DNA from: Dryas octopetala
Taxonomy: Eukaryota; Streptophyta; Magnoliopsida; Rosales; Rosaceae
NCBI GenBank assembly: GCA_963921425.1
Contig: OY992840.1
Location: 10,418,501-10,482,500, forward strand
Reading direction: 5' to 3'
Length of the DNA stretch: 64,000 nt
Positions within the stretch are counted from its first letter, which is position 1. The number at the start of each line of letters is the position of its first letter. Of this stretch, positions 1 through 12,419 are shown in pieces. Made by a program: the position numbers and the translations under genes. Under the pieces are notes generated by a model. That model ran no database searches. It worked only from the letters and a program-made list of their open reading frames with translations, and was not told the origin of the DNA.

Positions 1-1149
1 AGGACTCGGTTTAGCGTGTAACAAAATAAGTATGAATAGTTTTATCAACGTAAAACGTTCACATAACCAATTTGTATATTATACACATTCACGCTTTCAC
101 GCTTTATGTGTAGTTGTTGTGGCAGTTGAGTTTGTTTAGGTCACTTCATTTTTCTGGTTGGAGGGATGTGCGAGTATTCAATTCATCAATTGCATGCATA
201 AACATTTTCAATTCCCAGTTGTTGAAATTCAATAAGCGGGTCATGAGACAGCAAATTCCTATTAGATATGAGATTTATTGAATACGATTAGTTGCATTAT
301 ATTTACTGATCCTATGGGTTTAGTTTCATTCTACATTAGATGTGATTGGATTTATTTGTTTTTATTATCAAAACGGTGATTGGTTTGACACCTTAAAATA
401 TGGTAGTTGATAGCTTTCCATATTTTGATTTATTCATTTAAGAAAAATTTTGAACCCCGCTTGTTATGGAGATTGAAGGTATGAACGTGAAACTAATAAT
501 GAGAGTGAGACGTTGAAGAATTAAAGTCTTACATAGTAATTTATAAGGTGTTGAATTTCTTTATCAATTGTCAATTAGTGTTGCGTTAAATGCTTCAATT
601 TTTTTATGATATTAAAATAAGTTATATATATCACATGTATTAGACCTCTCAATCCATTATTACTTAATTTTAAATTAAATGCTCTAGTTTCCTTAAGAAA
701 CATCCAAACCCAATTGCAAATTAATTTGCAATAATGAAGCTTGTTCATCACTGATTCACTGGACATGCACTTTTCAGTTTTCTCCAAAAAGAGGGAGCAC
801 GCACAGCTTGTACTAGTTGTACATTATAGGAACACCAGACATTTTGTTGCCCTTTCCTCAAGTGCAATAATCACGAGCAACCCTACTGTATCCCAATCCC
901 AATAATGTGTTTTTTTTGGGTGCAGATATGTGTTTTGTATCCAAGCAAAATGAGATTGTATTTTCATATTTTAGGGTCTTTTTTTGATAAAGTGGGTTGT
1001 TGTTTTCACTACTTCCAAAATTTAAATAGGTGGTGCCCTTTTGTTGTCTGGTCAGTAGGGTTTTAAATGTGGATGTAAATTAAACGTGTGTACGTTTGTA
1101 TTGAATAGGACGCTACGGTTGAATGGAAAATGTTGAAAATTAGAGTTAT

Positions 1150-1208
1150 ACTTGTTCATAGTTTTTGAAAACTACTTGTTCATAGTTTTTGAAAACTACT
1201 TGTTCATA
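1150..1208. repeat. 24-bp tandem repeat, about 2.4 copies
   Basis: A 24-bp unit starting ACTTGTTCATAG and ending GAAAACT occurs twice without change and is followed by a third partial copy. It makes a short repetitive ORF on the minus strand, which is not coding. Confidence 0.85.
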
Positions 1209-1995
1209 TTTAGAGTTGTATAGTGTGTCGGTGTAAATTGTACTGTAGGTGTTTAATGAAATGTCCAAATTATATAGGTTATAATTTTGAATTGTACTCC
1301 CACTCATTGGGCCAAGGTGCTTGTAACTAGGGTGCACTTACTCTACGTTTGTTCCGTATACTCACCAAATTCAATTATCAAATAATGTGATAGTTTTTCT
1401 TTTATTTAAATTTGAACACACAAATCTGACAAAAAAAAAAATTGGACACAAAAATGTTCTCATCCATTTCTAATAAATAAAATACTAATATGTATATTAC
1501 ATATTTGATATTTAGAAAAAATTTGATTAGTCTAGCATATATGTATAGGATTGTCCAATGTAATTGTAAAGAAATAATGGGAAAATTGTACTTGTAGATG
1601 ATAATAAAACATAAAACATAATTTAATATGTATGTATTACATGCAAATTATAGATTTGTTGGTTTAGCATCAACATTAAGCAGTGTTGGTACAACAATGT
1701 AAATGTTATACATATTGTTGTGCATGCAGATGGGTTGCGAGCAGCTTGTATTTGAATTGTCATGTCATGCAAAAGGAAATCGATCTAATCTTATTATCCA
1801 TCACAGGTTTCTGAATAAAACTTACCAATCACTGGGATCCACTCCAAGTTTCTCCGTACTTCCTCTCTCTTTATTATCAAAAATATCTTAACCGTGGCTC
1901 GCAGTCGGGACCACTCCCTTTTTCATGCACGTTGAAATTTCATATTTCGAAGTTCAAATTAATCACATTTTTTATAAAAATAAGAAATAGATATT

Positions 1996-2190
1996 AGGAG
2001 TCGAGTAGTCGACCACGAATTTCCAGGCCAACTCACTAAGGCCGGTATGTCTTGAGAGTAGGTGAAGTAGGCGATCTTCTCGGCCCTGTAATTTTTATAT
2101 AATATGTTTATGCTCATGAAATCAAAGGCCACATTTTATAGTTCGTCTCAAGCTTCCAAAATCTCAAGGCCGGCATGCCATGATATTTTC
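1996..2190. repeat. Fragment of a dispersed repeat, also seen near 10130, 44950 and 45440
   Basis: The stretch has phrases such as 'ggtgaagtaggcgatc', 'agttcgtctcaagc' and 'aaaatctcaaggccggcatgcc'. Related wording recurs near 10130-10200, 44950-45110 and 45430-45510 (for example 'gtcgatgacccc', 'agttcacctcacgccttc'). This suggests decayed copies of one repeat family. I cannot define its ends or its class. Confidence 0.4.
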
Positions 2191-2308
2191 TCCCAATTTA
2201 TTTATTACATTAGTGTGTGTGGTATACCAATTAATGACTTCTTCCAAAACTGATATGTATTACATAAATAGCTCCAGACATTTTTTCGAACAAGTATATG
2301 CAACTAAT

Positions 2309-2417
2309 AGAAGAAATTTAGGTATTTATCTCAAAATTAATTGATAATAGCAACAGTAGCCCAAACTCTTATAAGTCACTGTGCAAGGCCTCTTAATATA
2401 GAATTTTTCTCTCAACA
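2309..2417 (-). repeat. 3' LTR of the gag-only copia element
   Basis: Read on the minus strand it starts TGTTGAGAG and aligns along its length with the upstream LTR at 4019-4132. Shared blocks include 'actTATAAGrGTTT' and a terminal T-rich tail. The two copies are clearly diverged, which indicates an old insertion. Confidence 0.55.
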
Positions 2418-2541
2418 CTCTTCCGCACGTGTAACGTTACTCAAGTCTAATACGTGGACAATTCATATTGAGTGACGTGAAACCACGTGTTGTGCCACAC
2501 GTGAATAGCCTGCTATGATCCCATAAAAGAAATCTTTGATA

Positions 2542-4000
2542 GCAATATTCAGCTCTGTGACCACGTTTATGACAAATATGACATTTAGTAGGAGGGGTAG
2601 GAAAGACTAAACTTGAATAGGACCAGAAGCTTGAGTTGAACCAGTTTGAACTGAACCAAGTAAACCAGGACTAGGATGACTGAAACTTGTATAAGAGTGA
2701 TTCTTGAATGGCTTTCCAGGATTGTAAGACCTGCCACCATAATGCCTGCCTCTTCCTCGACCTCTATAGTTGGAAGAACCATGATGAGATGCTGCATAGA
2801 CATAAGGCACTGATGCATAACCAGATTGAGAGGAAAGAGCACCATAAGGACCATGTTGACCAAACTGAGTAGATGATCCAAAATTAGAAGAGGAACCGAA
2901 CTGAGGCTGAACATAAGAACCAATGCCATTATGATTTTTAGCAACCATAGCAGTAAGTTGAGATCCATGTAAACCAGTGGAACCAAGATTCACAATAACT
3001 TCCTCAGCAAGAAGCTAAGTTCTGGACTCCTGCAGTGTAATTGGAGTTTCCCTAGCTCGAGCGATTGTTTTTATTGTGTTGTACTCTGGAGGCAGTCCAT
3101 TGAGAATAACAATGACAATATCTTCATCTGAGATGTGAACCCCAACTGCAGCGCTGGTCCCTTGCATACTTGACTAGTTACAGATATTGGTCAATGGTAT
3201 CTGAACCCTTTTGGAGGGTTTGCAAATTGGTCTTGAGTTGCATTATGTTGGACCTGGAAATGGTTGAATAATGTTCCTTCAAATTCAACCAAACCTCTCT
3301 AGCTGATTTGCTACCAACAACATATGATTAAGCATCTAGAGAAAGTGTTGTAGTATAAGAGAGATAAGTGCTCGATCATTTCTTTTCCATTCTTTGTATT
3401 CAGAAGACAACTCTTATACCGCCCAAATCAGTAATCACAAATTGAAAAGGAGTAATGACACCATCAATATAACCAAGTAAATCATGGCACTCAAGCATAG
3501 ACTGAAGTTGGAAGTTCATGATCTAGGTGATATTGTTAGTGTTATCTAACCTCACAGTTACCAAACTGCATATGACAACAGAGAGACTGAAGCAGCTATT
3601 ATGATTCAAGAATCAACAATTGCTGAGTTTTGACAACAATTCCCTGGGTGTGGAAAGCAATTGCAGGGTGTGGAAAACAATTTCAAGGGTTGCAATTTCA
3701 GGGTTTTCAACAAAATCAACAATGGTGAGGGGGGTTTTTGACAATTTGGGTAAAATTCAAGAACAAGGTCAAGAAATTGAGAGTTAATTTCAGCCAGATA
3801 GAAATTCAAGAATTGATGAAGAACACGAAGAAAATATAGAGAAATTTCAATGAATTGAACCAAAGAATCAAGAATCAAATTAAGTCTAGTATTTGAGTAT
3901 TATGCAAGAAATTGCAGAAAATAGAAAAACAAAGACAGGAATTGACATCACCAGGAAAATCACAAAGAAGCTGCTGCAGGATCAATCACAGTGTTACCCT
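2542..4000 (-). pseudogene. Copia-type gag remnant with CCHC zinc knuckle
   Basis: Minus-strand fragments read like a copia gag. Around 3240-3170 a UBN2-type stretch contains LKTNLQTLQKGSDTIDQYL. At 2993-2607 there is a Gly/Ser/Gln-rich linker, GSSSNFGSSTQFGQHG, followed by an RGRGR stretch. At 2583-2542 there is a perfect zinc knuckle, CHICHKRGHRAEYC (CX2CX4HX4C). These pieces lie in different frames and in-frame stops interrupt them, so the gene cannot make one protein as it stands. In the intact family Gag packages element RNA into cytoplasmic particles. No pol sequence follows. The similarity to copia gag is a reading from family knowledge; an alignment would confirm it. Confidence 0.7.
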
Positions 4001-4006
4001 TAGGCA

Positions 4007-4018
4007 GCTTTAATACCA
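4007..4018 (-). other. Degenerate tRNA-Met-type primer binding site
   Basis: The minus strand reads TGGTATTAAAGC directly inside the upstream LTR. The usual plant copia site complementary to initiator tRNA-Met is TGGTATCAGAGC, so two bases differ. Confidence 0.55.
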
Positions 4019-4132
4019 AGAAAAAATCTAAACACCTATCCCAAAACCAATTAACAATACGAGAAATAGCGTAAACCCTTATAAACTACTATGCAAAACC
4101 TCATTTTTAATGTGAGATCTTTTTTCGCAACA
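4019..4132 (-). repeat. 5' LTR of the gag-only copia element
   Basis: The minus strand starts TGTTGCGAAAAAAG and ends just before the primer binding site. It matches the 3' LTR at 2309-2417 with many substitutions and small indels. Confidence 0.55.
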
Positions 4133-4500
4133 CTAACTTCACAAGCCAAACAAAAGATGGTACTATATACATAATTTCCATTAAATACAATCGCACAGTC
4201 CAGTCCTATATGATGTTCCAAATAATATTCTTCCAAATTACAAGCAGTACCTCACCAAAAAAAATATGAACTGATCGCATAACTTTGTGTTATGCAATAT
4301 TAATGATCCCATTAATTAATTAGAAATATTATTCCAACATGAAATTAAATTATCTATACAGTAGTATTAAGTTGTCTAGCTTCAGAATTATTTTAGGTGC
4401 ACCACGCACGGACCAAAAATTAAATTTAGAAGTTGCAACATTTTATTGTATACATCACCCCTAAGAATTTAATATTAAAGGGTTGATCATGATCATTATC

Positions 4501-6564
4501 CTATGGATTTTTCTGGCCACTTGATCTTCTTTGCCTTTCAGGTGGCCCAATAAAAAGTTCCGTCTCCACCTCCATAGCCAGCGTCTCGCTCTCGCATACT
4601 ACATCTTCATCATCATCTTCATTTTCATCATCTCCATGTTCTTTGCTTGATTGACCAAGTGGTGGCATACCACACTGCATCATATATAGGAGTTAATTCA
4701 TCAGCTACTGACCGAGTAATGTTATTTCCACCCCTTTTTATTGACCATTTTTCTAATGAAGATAAAAGGCCGAAAATGTATTTTAAAATTTGATGAATTT
4801 CAGGTAAGTGTGTCTCACTTCTATCAAAGATGTAATGAGTACGTAAATGTGATTTCAACAACAATATTCATTGGTGATTATATTGGGTCGGTTCTAGTGT
4901 GCAGAGCACGTGCATTGATTCAGTAAACGTGTATGAAAAAAAAATGATGAATTTATAACATATTTTGAGTGTGCGCGGTGAAATGTGAGTGAGAATAAAG
5001 ATATATATACAGTGAATAGTAATTATATGCATCCAATTCAGTTATATATGATATTGGAGATGATGTATCCTAATATATTACCTTTTCCCGTAGCTCTGCA
5101 TTTTGTTGTAGTAGGATTTTCTCCTGATCATGATGCCAAACCATCGAAAATGGAATTAATTAATACAGATAGCATTTTCCACACACACGCACGAACTTAA
5201 TAATACAACACTAGTACGCTAGTTACTTTACCTCTTCTTTCAGCTTCTCTATCTGCTCTCTCAATAACTGGTCCTGATTAATTAAAGGCAAACAAAATTA
5301 AAGTGCACTACAATGTCAGACTGTCAGTAGTTTATGGTAATAATGCTTTAAGCAGTTGATTAACAACAACAACAAAAAAAGCTTTAAGCAGTGGATGCAT
5401 TATTGGTTTGACTATGCCTAAATATTTATCTTTCTCATCACATGATAATTTATAAGATGAGAGAGATAGATACAATAAAAGTATACACTCATATATTACA
5501 TGAAAGCTTTACTTTGATCGACATGAGAGGTCCTGCATTAGGTAGTATTGACACTAATCTCACAATAATTGGACTATATAAAAAATCAGCAAAATCAATA
5601 ATTGTTTGGCCATCTAAACTGTGCAGAAAAACAGTTCATCGGATAAAACTGAATGATGTTGGCTGTAAAAAAACTTGCTAATTAAACAATTTCTTATTTA
5701 GATGAGTTTTTGTAAAGGTGATTTGTTCTAAAATATAGACGGTTTCAATCATTGACCAGAGAGAATATTCTTACTTTTCTTAAAGTAATCATTACTTGAA
5801 AATTTTTCTAGGTCTATTGATTTTAACTACTAAATTTCAATAACTTTTTAGTTTAGGTACCAAAATTAAATAGCATTTTAGATTAGGTACTAGTTGAAAA
5901 GTCAAACAAATTAATAAAGTAAAAGGTATTAGAATTTACATATATTACATCACATGCCACTACAATAAAAAAATAAAAATAATATTACATCACAAATATT
6001 ACATTAATTTATATTATATTGTATTTAAAAAAAAAAAATCAATCAAGTCACAACTTAACTGTGACTGTCTTGGTAAATTGAAAGAGACAACTCACACCAC
6101 TATATTATATATTATTTTGAGTAAAAGTATTATTTTGACCTCTATTTATACTATATTGTAGTATAATTTCTCTAAAAAAAATTCAATTAAGTCACAACTT
6201 AACTGTGACGGTCTCACAACTTAGATGTGACTGTCGTTCAGTCACAACTAAATTTGAAGTTGTGAGTGTCGTACAGTCACAACTAAATATGAAGTTGAGA
6301 CTACATGCATTAGCAAATTTTCAAGATAATATAAAAGTCTTAAGGGCAATTTTGTCAAAACCTTATAAATTTTAACTAACACTCGTCATATGTGAGCCAA
6401 AGGATAAAAATGTCAAATGAAAAAGGTTCAAATTAATCAAAGGGACCAACATATTTGTGACATAATCTAAAAAATTACATTTAAATTTGGTAGTTCAATT
6501 GAAAAATTATATGGTCTTCATGCTATACCAAAAAATTATTGAGATTTGTTATTTAATCTTAATT

Positions 6565-6605
<41 letters not shown>

Positions 6606-9600
6606 AGAATGCTCTAAAACTAACTGGTTAGTAAGTTAATACAAAGCTAACCACCCTATTGGGCCCACTGCATAATGTAAACACAAAATCTGAACCGTCT
6701 ATTTTTTAGGCCCTACTTCAAAGATTATCCCTGTAAAAAATCTCTAAAATCGGAAGCCATTTAGCCATTTGATTATAACAACAACTATTTATATGCTTTT
6801 ATCGAAAATACTGATCGTCTATTTATTTGATCTTAATTAGATGACTAAATGATTTCCAATTTAGTTGATTTTTTGTAATGATGATCTTTGAAGTATGACC
6901 TAAATAATTGATGGTTCGGATTATGAAATTAGTTATGTGATGGGCCCAAAAGCATGGTTAGCTTCGTATTAACTTGCTAACTGGTTAGCTTTAGAGCACT
7001 CCTCTATATATATATATATATATATCATTTGAGCTCTAAACCAAATAGCTTAAGCCTCAATTTCAATATTTTTTCAATAATAACACTTTTGATCTTCTCT
7101 ATTAATTATTTTCTCTCTTTTATCTGAAAAAATTTCATGCATATGTGTCTATATGTATGTACCTTTCGAGCCCTAATTTTGCTTAAGCTTTGCTCCAATT
7201 GGTTCTCCGCCTGATGTAGCTCGTCTATCGAACATGAGTCCAAACCATCACCTAAGAGCTTCCTACAATTAATGTATATATACTAATTTTAAGCCTCAGA
7301 CCAAATTGACCAGCATATGAAAATGTGAGTATATATTGCAGTAGTACAAAACTAAAATTAATTATAAGCTTAAATAAACTAAAAAATTCAAACTGAGCAT
7401 TGGGTTATAACCGTTTGGAAGCTTCAATAAACTCAATCCTCTTCGCCATGCTACCAGGGTCATCCTTCACATTCTACAAAAAAATGCATGCAAGTCCAAT
7501 AATTAACAAACACAGATCAGTAACATGTCTCTCATGCATGGACTTGCATACTTTTCCAAGACAATGCTTTTGATAATTAACCAAAGGAAAAAACAAAATG
7601 TATGCATATGAACCTCGTTGATCATTTCTGTAATTGCATTCATCGTAAAACTGCAGAAATGTATAGTTCTGATTGACAATATTAGAATATATAATAATAT
7701 GTTAGATTGTGTGACAAGAGAATTATAATTCCAAAGAGAGGGAAAAGAGTATTGCAGCCTCTCATTTGCAGCCCTTATACTTATCATATTTCAATATATA
7801 TTAAGCATCAGTCTGGCTCATATGAGTTGTATTGTATTAAGCATTAAGCGTCTGTAAATACGTACAATTCTCAGAGACTCTAATAGAACAAGAAGCGAAA
7901 GAAGATAGCAAACTCTATAACCTCCTCTACCAAATCTCCATCCATACTTAACATGAACCACAGAGGAACTTTTATGTCTCTAATAACTAAAGCTTTTAAG
8001 ATGGATATTGATATGGTATCAAAGCCACTAAGTGTAGGTTATCCTTAACTTAAGAATCACATATAGGAACTCTCATGACACTTAAGAGAAGGACCATTTG
8101 TTCACCTATATGGCTACCTAAAAAAGGGGTTCTACCTGAAGTGGAGTATGTGTTGAATACTAGTTGTGATCAGTTAAATGACTTTAAGTACTGTCTAATA
8201 AAACTATAAATACTTGTTGGGACTTTTCATCAACCGAAGCTTTTAAGATAGATATTCAATAGATTGTATGATGAGATAAGATGAGATGATACTAAATAGT
8301 CTCTAACTGAATTTTGTAAAGTTTTTGAAAATTCCATCTCGTCTTGCTTACCTCCATATCTTGTTCAACTGCTTTACTGCTGGGGCCTATATCATCCTTC
8401 AGTCTCCTTTGATAACGGTCTATTATGTTGTTCATACTGAAGCAAGTCCAACCACAACAACATGAAAATACATTAATTAAAACGCATATTTGAAGACTAG
8501 AAATACACACGCACACCTATACTCAGCATACTTTGATATATTTTTAATTTATTGTTTAAAAAGTCACCTTCAGTTAATGGTCAAACTAATCCATTATCTA
8601 ACAATATAAGACAATACAATATTATTTTGCAAACTGTACGTGTGGCAACAATTCAGTAATACATACATATATATATATGTGCTTTTATAGTGCATAACCA
8701 AATATACTTGTATATATGTGTGTGAAATTTCCCTTTCATATTGAACTAGTGGCCAAACATTGTTCTTGCAATTATAAGAATCACTTCTCCCATATTTGGG
8801 ATTTCTCAGTTCTCACATATCAAAAAAATTATGACACAACGTAAAGCTTACTTACCTATCAATGGCAAATGTTTGGTAAATCATGTTCACAACATTTTGG
8901 CAACAACAAAAACACCAGGCTGTGTTTATTGTTGTGAATAAATCAAATCACACAAACGCGCGGCACATTAAAAGTATCTTAGTAAGAAAGAGAAAAAAAA
9001 AAAAAAAAAGAGAACACAAAATCACGTGATTTGATAATCTTACCTACATCCACGGAAAAGTGAGATTGAATCTACAAATATATAAATCCTTTAAATTAGC
9101 TCAAGTGATGAGAAAAGAGTCGAAAATAAGTTAAGATGAATCCTTTCAATATAACCAAAAATAAATTCATGATATATCAACCAAATAAAAAAAAAAAATT
9201 CAAACTAATTTAGAGAATAAGAAACTATATATTCATTATAGGAAACCCAAATTTATAGACAAGTAATCGCAAACAAGAATTTGAATCATATTAATTCTAA
9301 TAGTTATAGCAGAAAAATCAGTGATTGGTGAACACAAGAAGGGGGCGATATATAGATGATTAATTTTGTAGTGGCTGCTATCTGTACAATCGGACAAATT
9401 AACAGTGCATGTCAATCCATGCATATGATGATATTAGGGAAAGAAAAGTATATATTGCAAATTTTAACGAGATAAAATAACACTAAGATCATTTAGAAAA
9501 AGAAAAAAAAAAAAAAAAACCGATTAAGAAAAAGTGAAACCATATTAAGCTTTAGTATCATCTATAATTCTAAACTAGAAGGTCTAATTTGAACCCACTT

Positions 9601-11905
9601 TAATGTTCATTTATTTGATCATGCATGATCAATATACGGGTTAGTCATATTAAGTAATTAATCTACATGAGTAGATAACAGATAAACGAAATGCATACAT
9701 GAACTAATAGAAAAACCATTATATGGAATATATGTGCATGCAAGAAAGTTTTGCTTCGCCCACGTGGACACCAAGATTATTTTAGATTAATTATATATAA
9801 CTGTCAATTAATCATGCTAGAGTAGTTTAGAGAAAGTTACCACGTCACCATGGTGAAGTGACCAGTGTGAGAGCTTACTTTAATTTTTACATCAAATGGT
9901 ATAGTATAGTTAAGCAGAAACGGCCGGTTCTGATCATAGTCGAGTGAGGTGACCACATCATGCCTTCAAATATTTAGAGTCCCCAAAATTCATAATCCCT
10001 TGTACGTTGTATTAAGTCCAAATGATATAAACAAAAAAAAGTTAAGCTTAAGTTTGAGTTCTTATAATGGTTTTTATGAGTATACGTACTTACTAGAGAA
10101 AAGAAAAAAATTAAACCAAGTAGCCATATGGAGGGTCGAGGACCCCACCCTTATGGTTCGCCTCAATCCCCCACATTCCCCACAATATTAGCTCCGACCC
10201 TGTAATTAAGTTTATTTTTTACAATATATTAGGCCATAATTTAATAAAACTAGTATATGGCTCAAATTCAAAACAATGACTTCCTAGTGGCCAAGAAAAA
10301 AACAATGATTTCCTGACATGAATAAGTTCTTGTTAACCTTAAGTACAAGTAGACTCTTCACCTTTCTTCAACCTCAACAGTACATAATTAAGATTGAATA
10401 TTCTATGAGCTAAAAAGTTAATTAAGCATGATCATAAGCAAGTGAGATACACATAGCGGTCCCCAAATGTCATCTTCACGTAGGCTTTATTAGGTTGAGC
10501 ATTAATATTGTTCTTCTTATCAGAGAATTAAATAAATTACTATTAACTTGATCATCACTGATTCACATCTTACACTAATTAGAACAAGATTATATATTAA
10601 CTTAGCCAAATAGTTATAGTGTAGACGACCTTGGAAAAGAGGTCCATTCAATTTGAATTAAAATACTAATTATTAGAATATAAAATGGGGAGGCCAGAAA
10701 TTAAGGCCTCGTTTGGAGGACGAGACTAGACAGGACTAAGCAATTAAAAAAAACAGTAGTCTCGTGTCCTATGTTTGGAGAGTTTATTAAAATTTGGGAC
10801 ACGACTCACACTTGGGACTATAATCCCAAATAACTAAGAATTTCTGTCTTCGACCTTCTCAAAGATGGTCCACCATAGGACTAGCCTATGGCTTGTCCTA
10901 TCTTGTTCATAGGACACAGTCCTATCCCTTGCAGTAATGTCCTGCATTCCAAACGAGGCTTAAAAATATATATTATACAGACTTGTTTTTATATGTAATA
11001 GGGAATTTGGGTTCGTAGGATACTGATTCTAAGAGCACAAAGTAAACCTCTTTCTCTCATAGGTCCCTCACATAGACTGAACAAGATTCCAAGTTTATTT
11101 ATCAGAGAATATTTTATGCCATGCCAATAATGCCATCTCACAGTTACAACGAATTATACCAAACTTCTTTCACATTCACCTATTACATAGCTGATCTATT
11201 AGGAAACGTTGTATATACTTGTTATTAAGTTTATGAACCTTTAGATATTTCTTTATTGTTCAATATACCTGACCCACATGATTGTTAATTAATTAAGTTC
11301 TATCTCCTTCTCTCTCTCCTCTCTCTAAAAGAATCTAGATATTTTATGGGCCCTTTGAATAAGTACAGCGAATGAAATATGAACAAGATATAGGGAAACC
11401 CAATTCAACCCAGAAAAGTTTCAACCCAAAGACAAACACAAAATCAAACAACAAAAAGATTGATTCAGAAAAATCCAAGCAGATTTCATGAATCTGGTCC
11501 ATATATACATAAATATATTTTAAACCCCTATAAAGCCTGCTATCTATTAAGTTATTAACTGTACGTTGAACTACACAATTCAGAATAAGCAGCTTTAATT
11601 ATGAATCAAATACTAAAACCAAAATTAAATGACCAAAAAATATCAAATTAATCACAGTTAATTTTTTCTATTGAAAATAAATAATAGTGAAAAAGAATTC
11701 ATGGGTTTATAGCTTAAACATACCTAGAGCTGGAAAACTCATAGAGCTTCCCTCTTGAAGAGAAAATGATGAGTGCAACTTCAGCATCACACAGAACTGA
11801 GAGCTCAAAGGCCTTCTTGAGCAGCCCATTCCTTCGCTTAGAGAAGGTCACTTGCCTGCTCGCAGTATTCTCTATACGCTTCATCTGAGTCTTTCCCCTA
11901 ACCAT
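4501..11905 (-). CDS. SOC1-like: MADS-box transcription factor, SOC1/TM3 clade (type II MIKC)
   Basis: Seven exons join in frame: 11905-11724, 8436-8352, 7473-7412, 7262-7163, 5273-5232, 5123-5082 and 4674-4501. They give 228 residues with GT-AG introns. The exon sizes 182/85/62/100/42/42 match the MIKC pattern. Residues 1-60 are the MADS domain (start [18 protein letters not shown]), which binds CArG boxes in the nucleus. The I region and K box (about 61-170) support dimerisation. The C terminus has an acidic run at 186-195 and the clade's SOC1 motif [16 protein letters not shown] at 206-221. SOC1-clade factors integrate flowering signals; related members AGL14, AGL19 and AGL42 act in roots or as floral promoters. 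The YQRR in the I region leans toward AGL14/19/42 rather than SOC1 itself. Intron 1 is 3.3 kb and, with intron 4, carries MITEs. No break is seen. Confidence 0.93.
6570..6602. repeat. (TA)n microsatellite beside a MITE
   Basis: About 16 TA units lie directly next to the left end of the MITE at 6604-7002. A second, shorter TA run (about 7006-7025) lies at its right end, so the element probably inserted in a TA tract. Confidence 0.85.
6604..7002. mobile_element. MITE with inverted ends of about 45 bp, in intron 4 of the MADS gene
   Basis: The left end reads GAATGCTCTAAAACTAACTG. The right end, read in reverse complement, gives GAGTGCTCTAAAGCTAACCA, and the match continues for about 45 bp. TA runs flank both sides. 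Interior segments resemble those of the MITEs at 13474 and 45595. A TA-specific family (Tc1/mariner-like) is possible, but the TA tract hides the true target duplication. Confidence 0.75.
10705..10960. mobile_element. Tourist-like (PIF/Harbinger) MITE in intron 1 of the MADS gene
   Basis: The inverted ends are GGCCTCGTTTGGA on the left and AGCCTCGTTTGGA (reverse complement of the right end). TAA occurs on both sides (10702-10704 and 10961-10963), the usual 3-bp target duplication of PIF/Harbinger elements. It is 256 bp long with no coding capacity. Confidence 0.75.
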
Positions 11906-12260
11906 TGTTATTGATTGTCAACCTCTCCGAGGTACCAAAGCGAATTCCCGGAAAATCCCAGAAAAAATCTGAAAGTGGAAGATACAAAAGTTGATAATCC
12001 AATCAGATATATATATATATATATATATGGCAAAAACTAGGTTTAGAAGACCCAGAAAAAGGTTTCCAAAAATAGAAAGGGGGACGTACCCAAAGTGGTA
12101 AGATCCAAAGAAAGAAAACCCAGAAACCCTAGTAGAGAAAAAATTGCAGAAAGAAAGAGGAGGATGGAGAGATTGATTGATGTGGCCTACAAGAACCCCA
12201 TGGATATAAAAGGACTGTCTATGAAATAAATATTGCAATAAATAAATCAAAAAGGAAAGG
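11906..12260 (-). promoter_or_regulatory. 5' UTR of the MADS gene with its own intron
   Basis: Upstream of the ATG a pyrimidine-rich tract ends in CAG (acceptor at 11970-11969). A GTACGT donor lies at 12089. Together they define a probable 5' UTR intron of about 121 bp (11969-12089), and SOC1-clade genes often have one. The upstream leader continues to about 12190. A TA-rich stretch at 12009-12029 lies inside this intron. I cannot place the transcription start. Confidence 0.55.
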
Positions 12261-12419
12261 AGGTCAGGAACCTAATCTACAATCTCTTTCTTCTTTTGGT
12301 AATTAATGGACACCTCCCAAAAAAAGAAAAACAGAGGAATAGATGCCTTATTACACATGTGAAGCCACTATTGATACACCCAATGTAGACTAGGCTTTCT
12401 TAGGTGTGTTGAGTTCACG

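Larger units (their letters stand above)
1..2308. other. AT-rich intergenic stretch without a recognisable gene
   Basis: Both strands carry only short, low-complexity ORFs with no recognisable domain. The stretch holds the 24-bp tandem repeat at 1150-1208 and a dispersed-repeat fragment near 1996-2190, both listed separately. I see no RNA gene and no clear promoter. Confidence 0.6.
2309..4132 (-). mobile_element. Short copia-type LTR element carrying only gag (degenerate)
   Basis: On the minus strand two related direct repeats of about 110 bp, each starting TGTTG, flank a stretch of about 1.6 kb. A degenerate tRNA-Met-type primer binding site lies directly inside the upstream repeat. The interior reads as a copia-type gag: a UBN2-like segment followed by a CX2CX4HX4C zinc knuckle. 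It then ends at the second LTR with no protease, integrase or reverse transcriptase. LTRs this short, with a gag-only interior, recall non-autonomous TRIM/SMART-like or gag-only elements. The reading frame is broken in several places, so it looks inactive. An internally deleted copy of a larger element is an alternative, but one deletion would also have to account for the very short LTRs. Confidence 0.6.
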
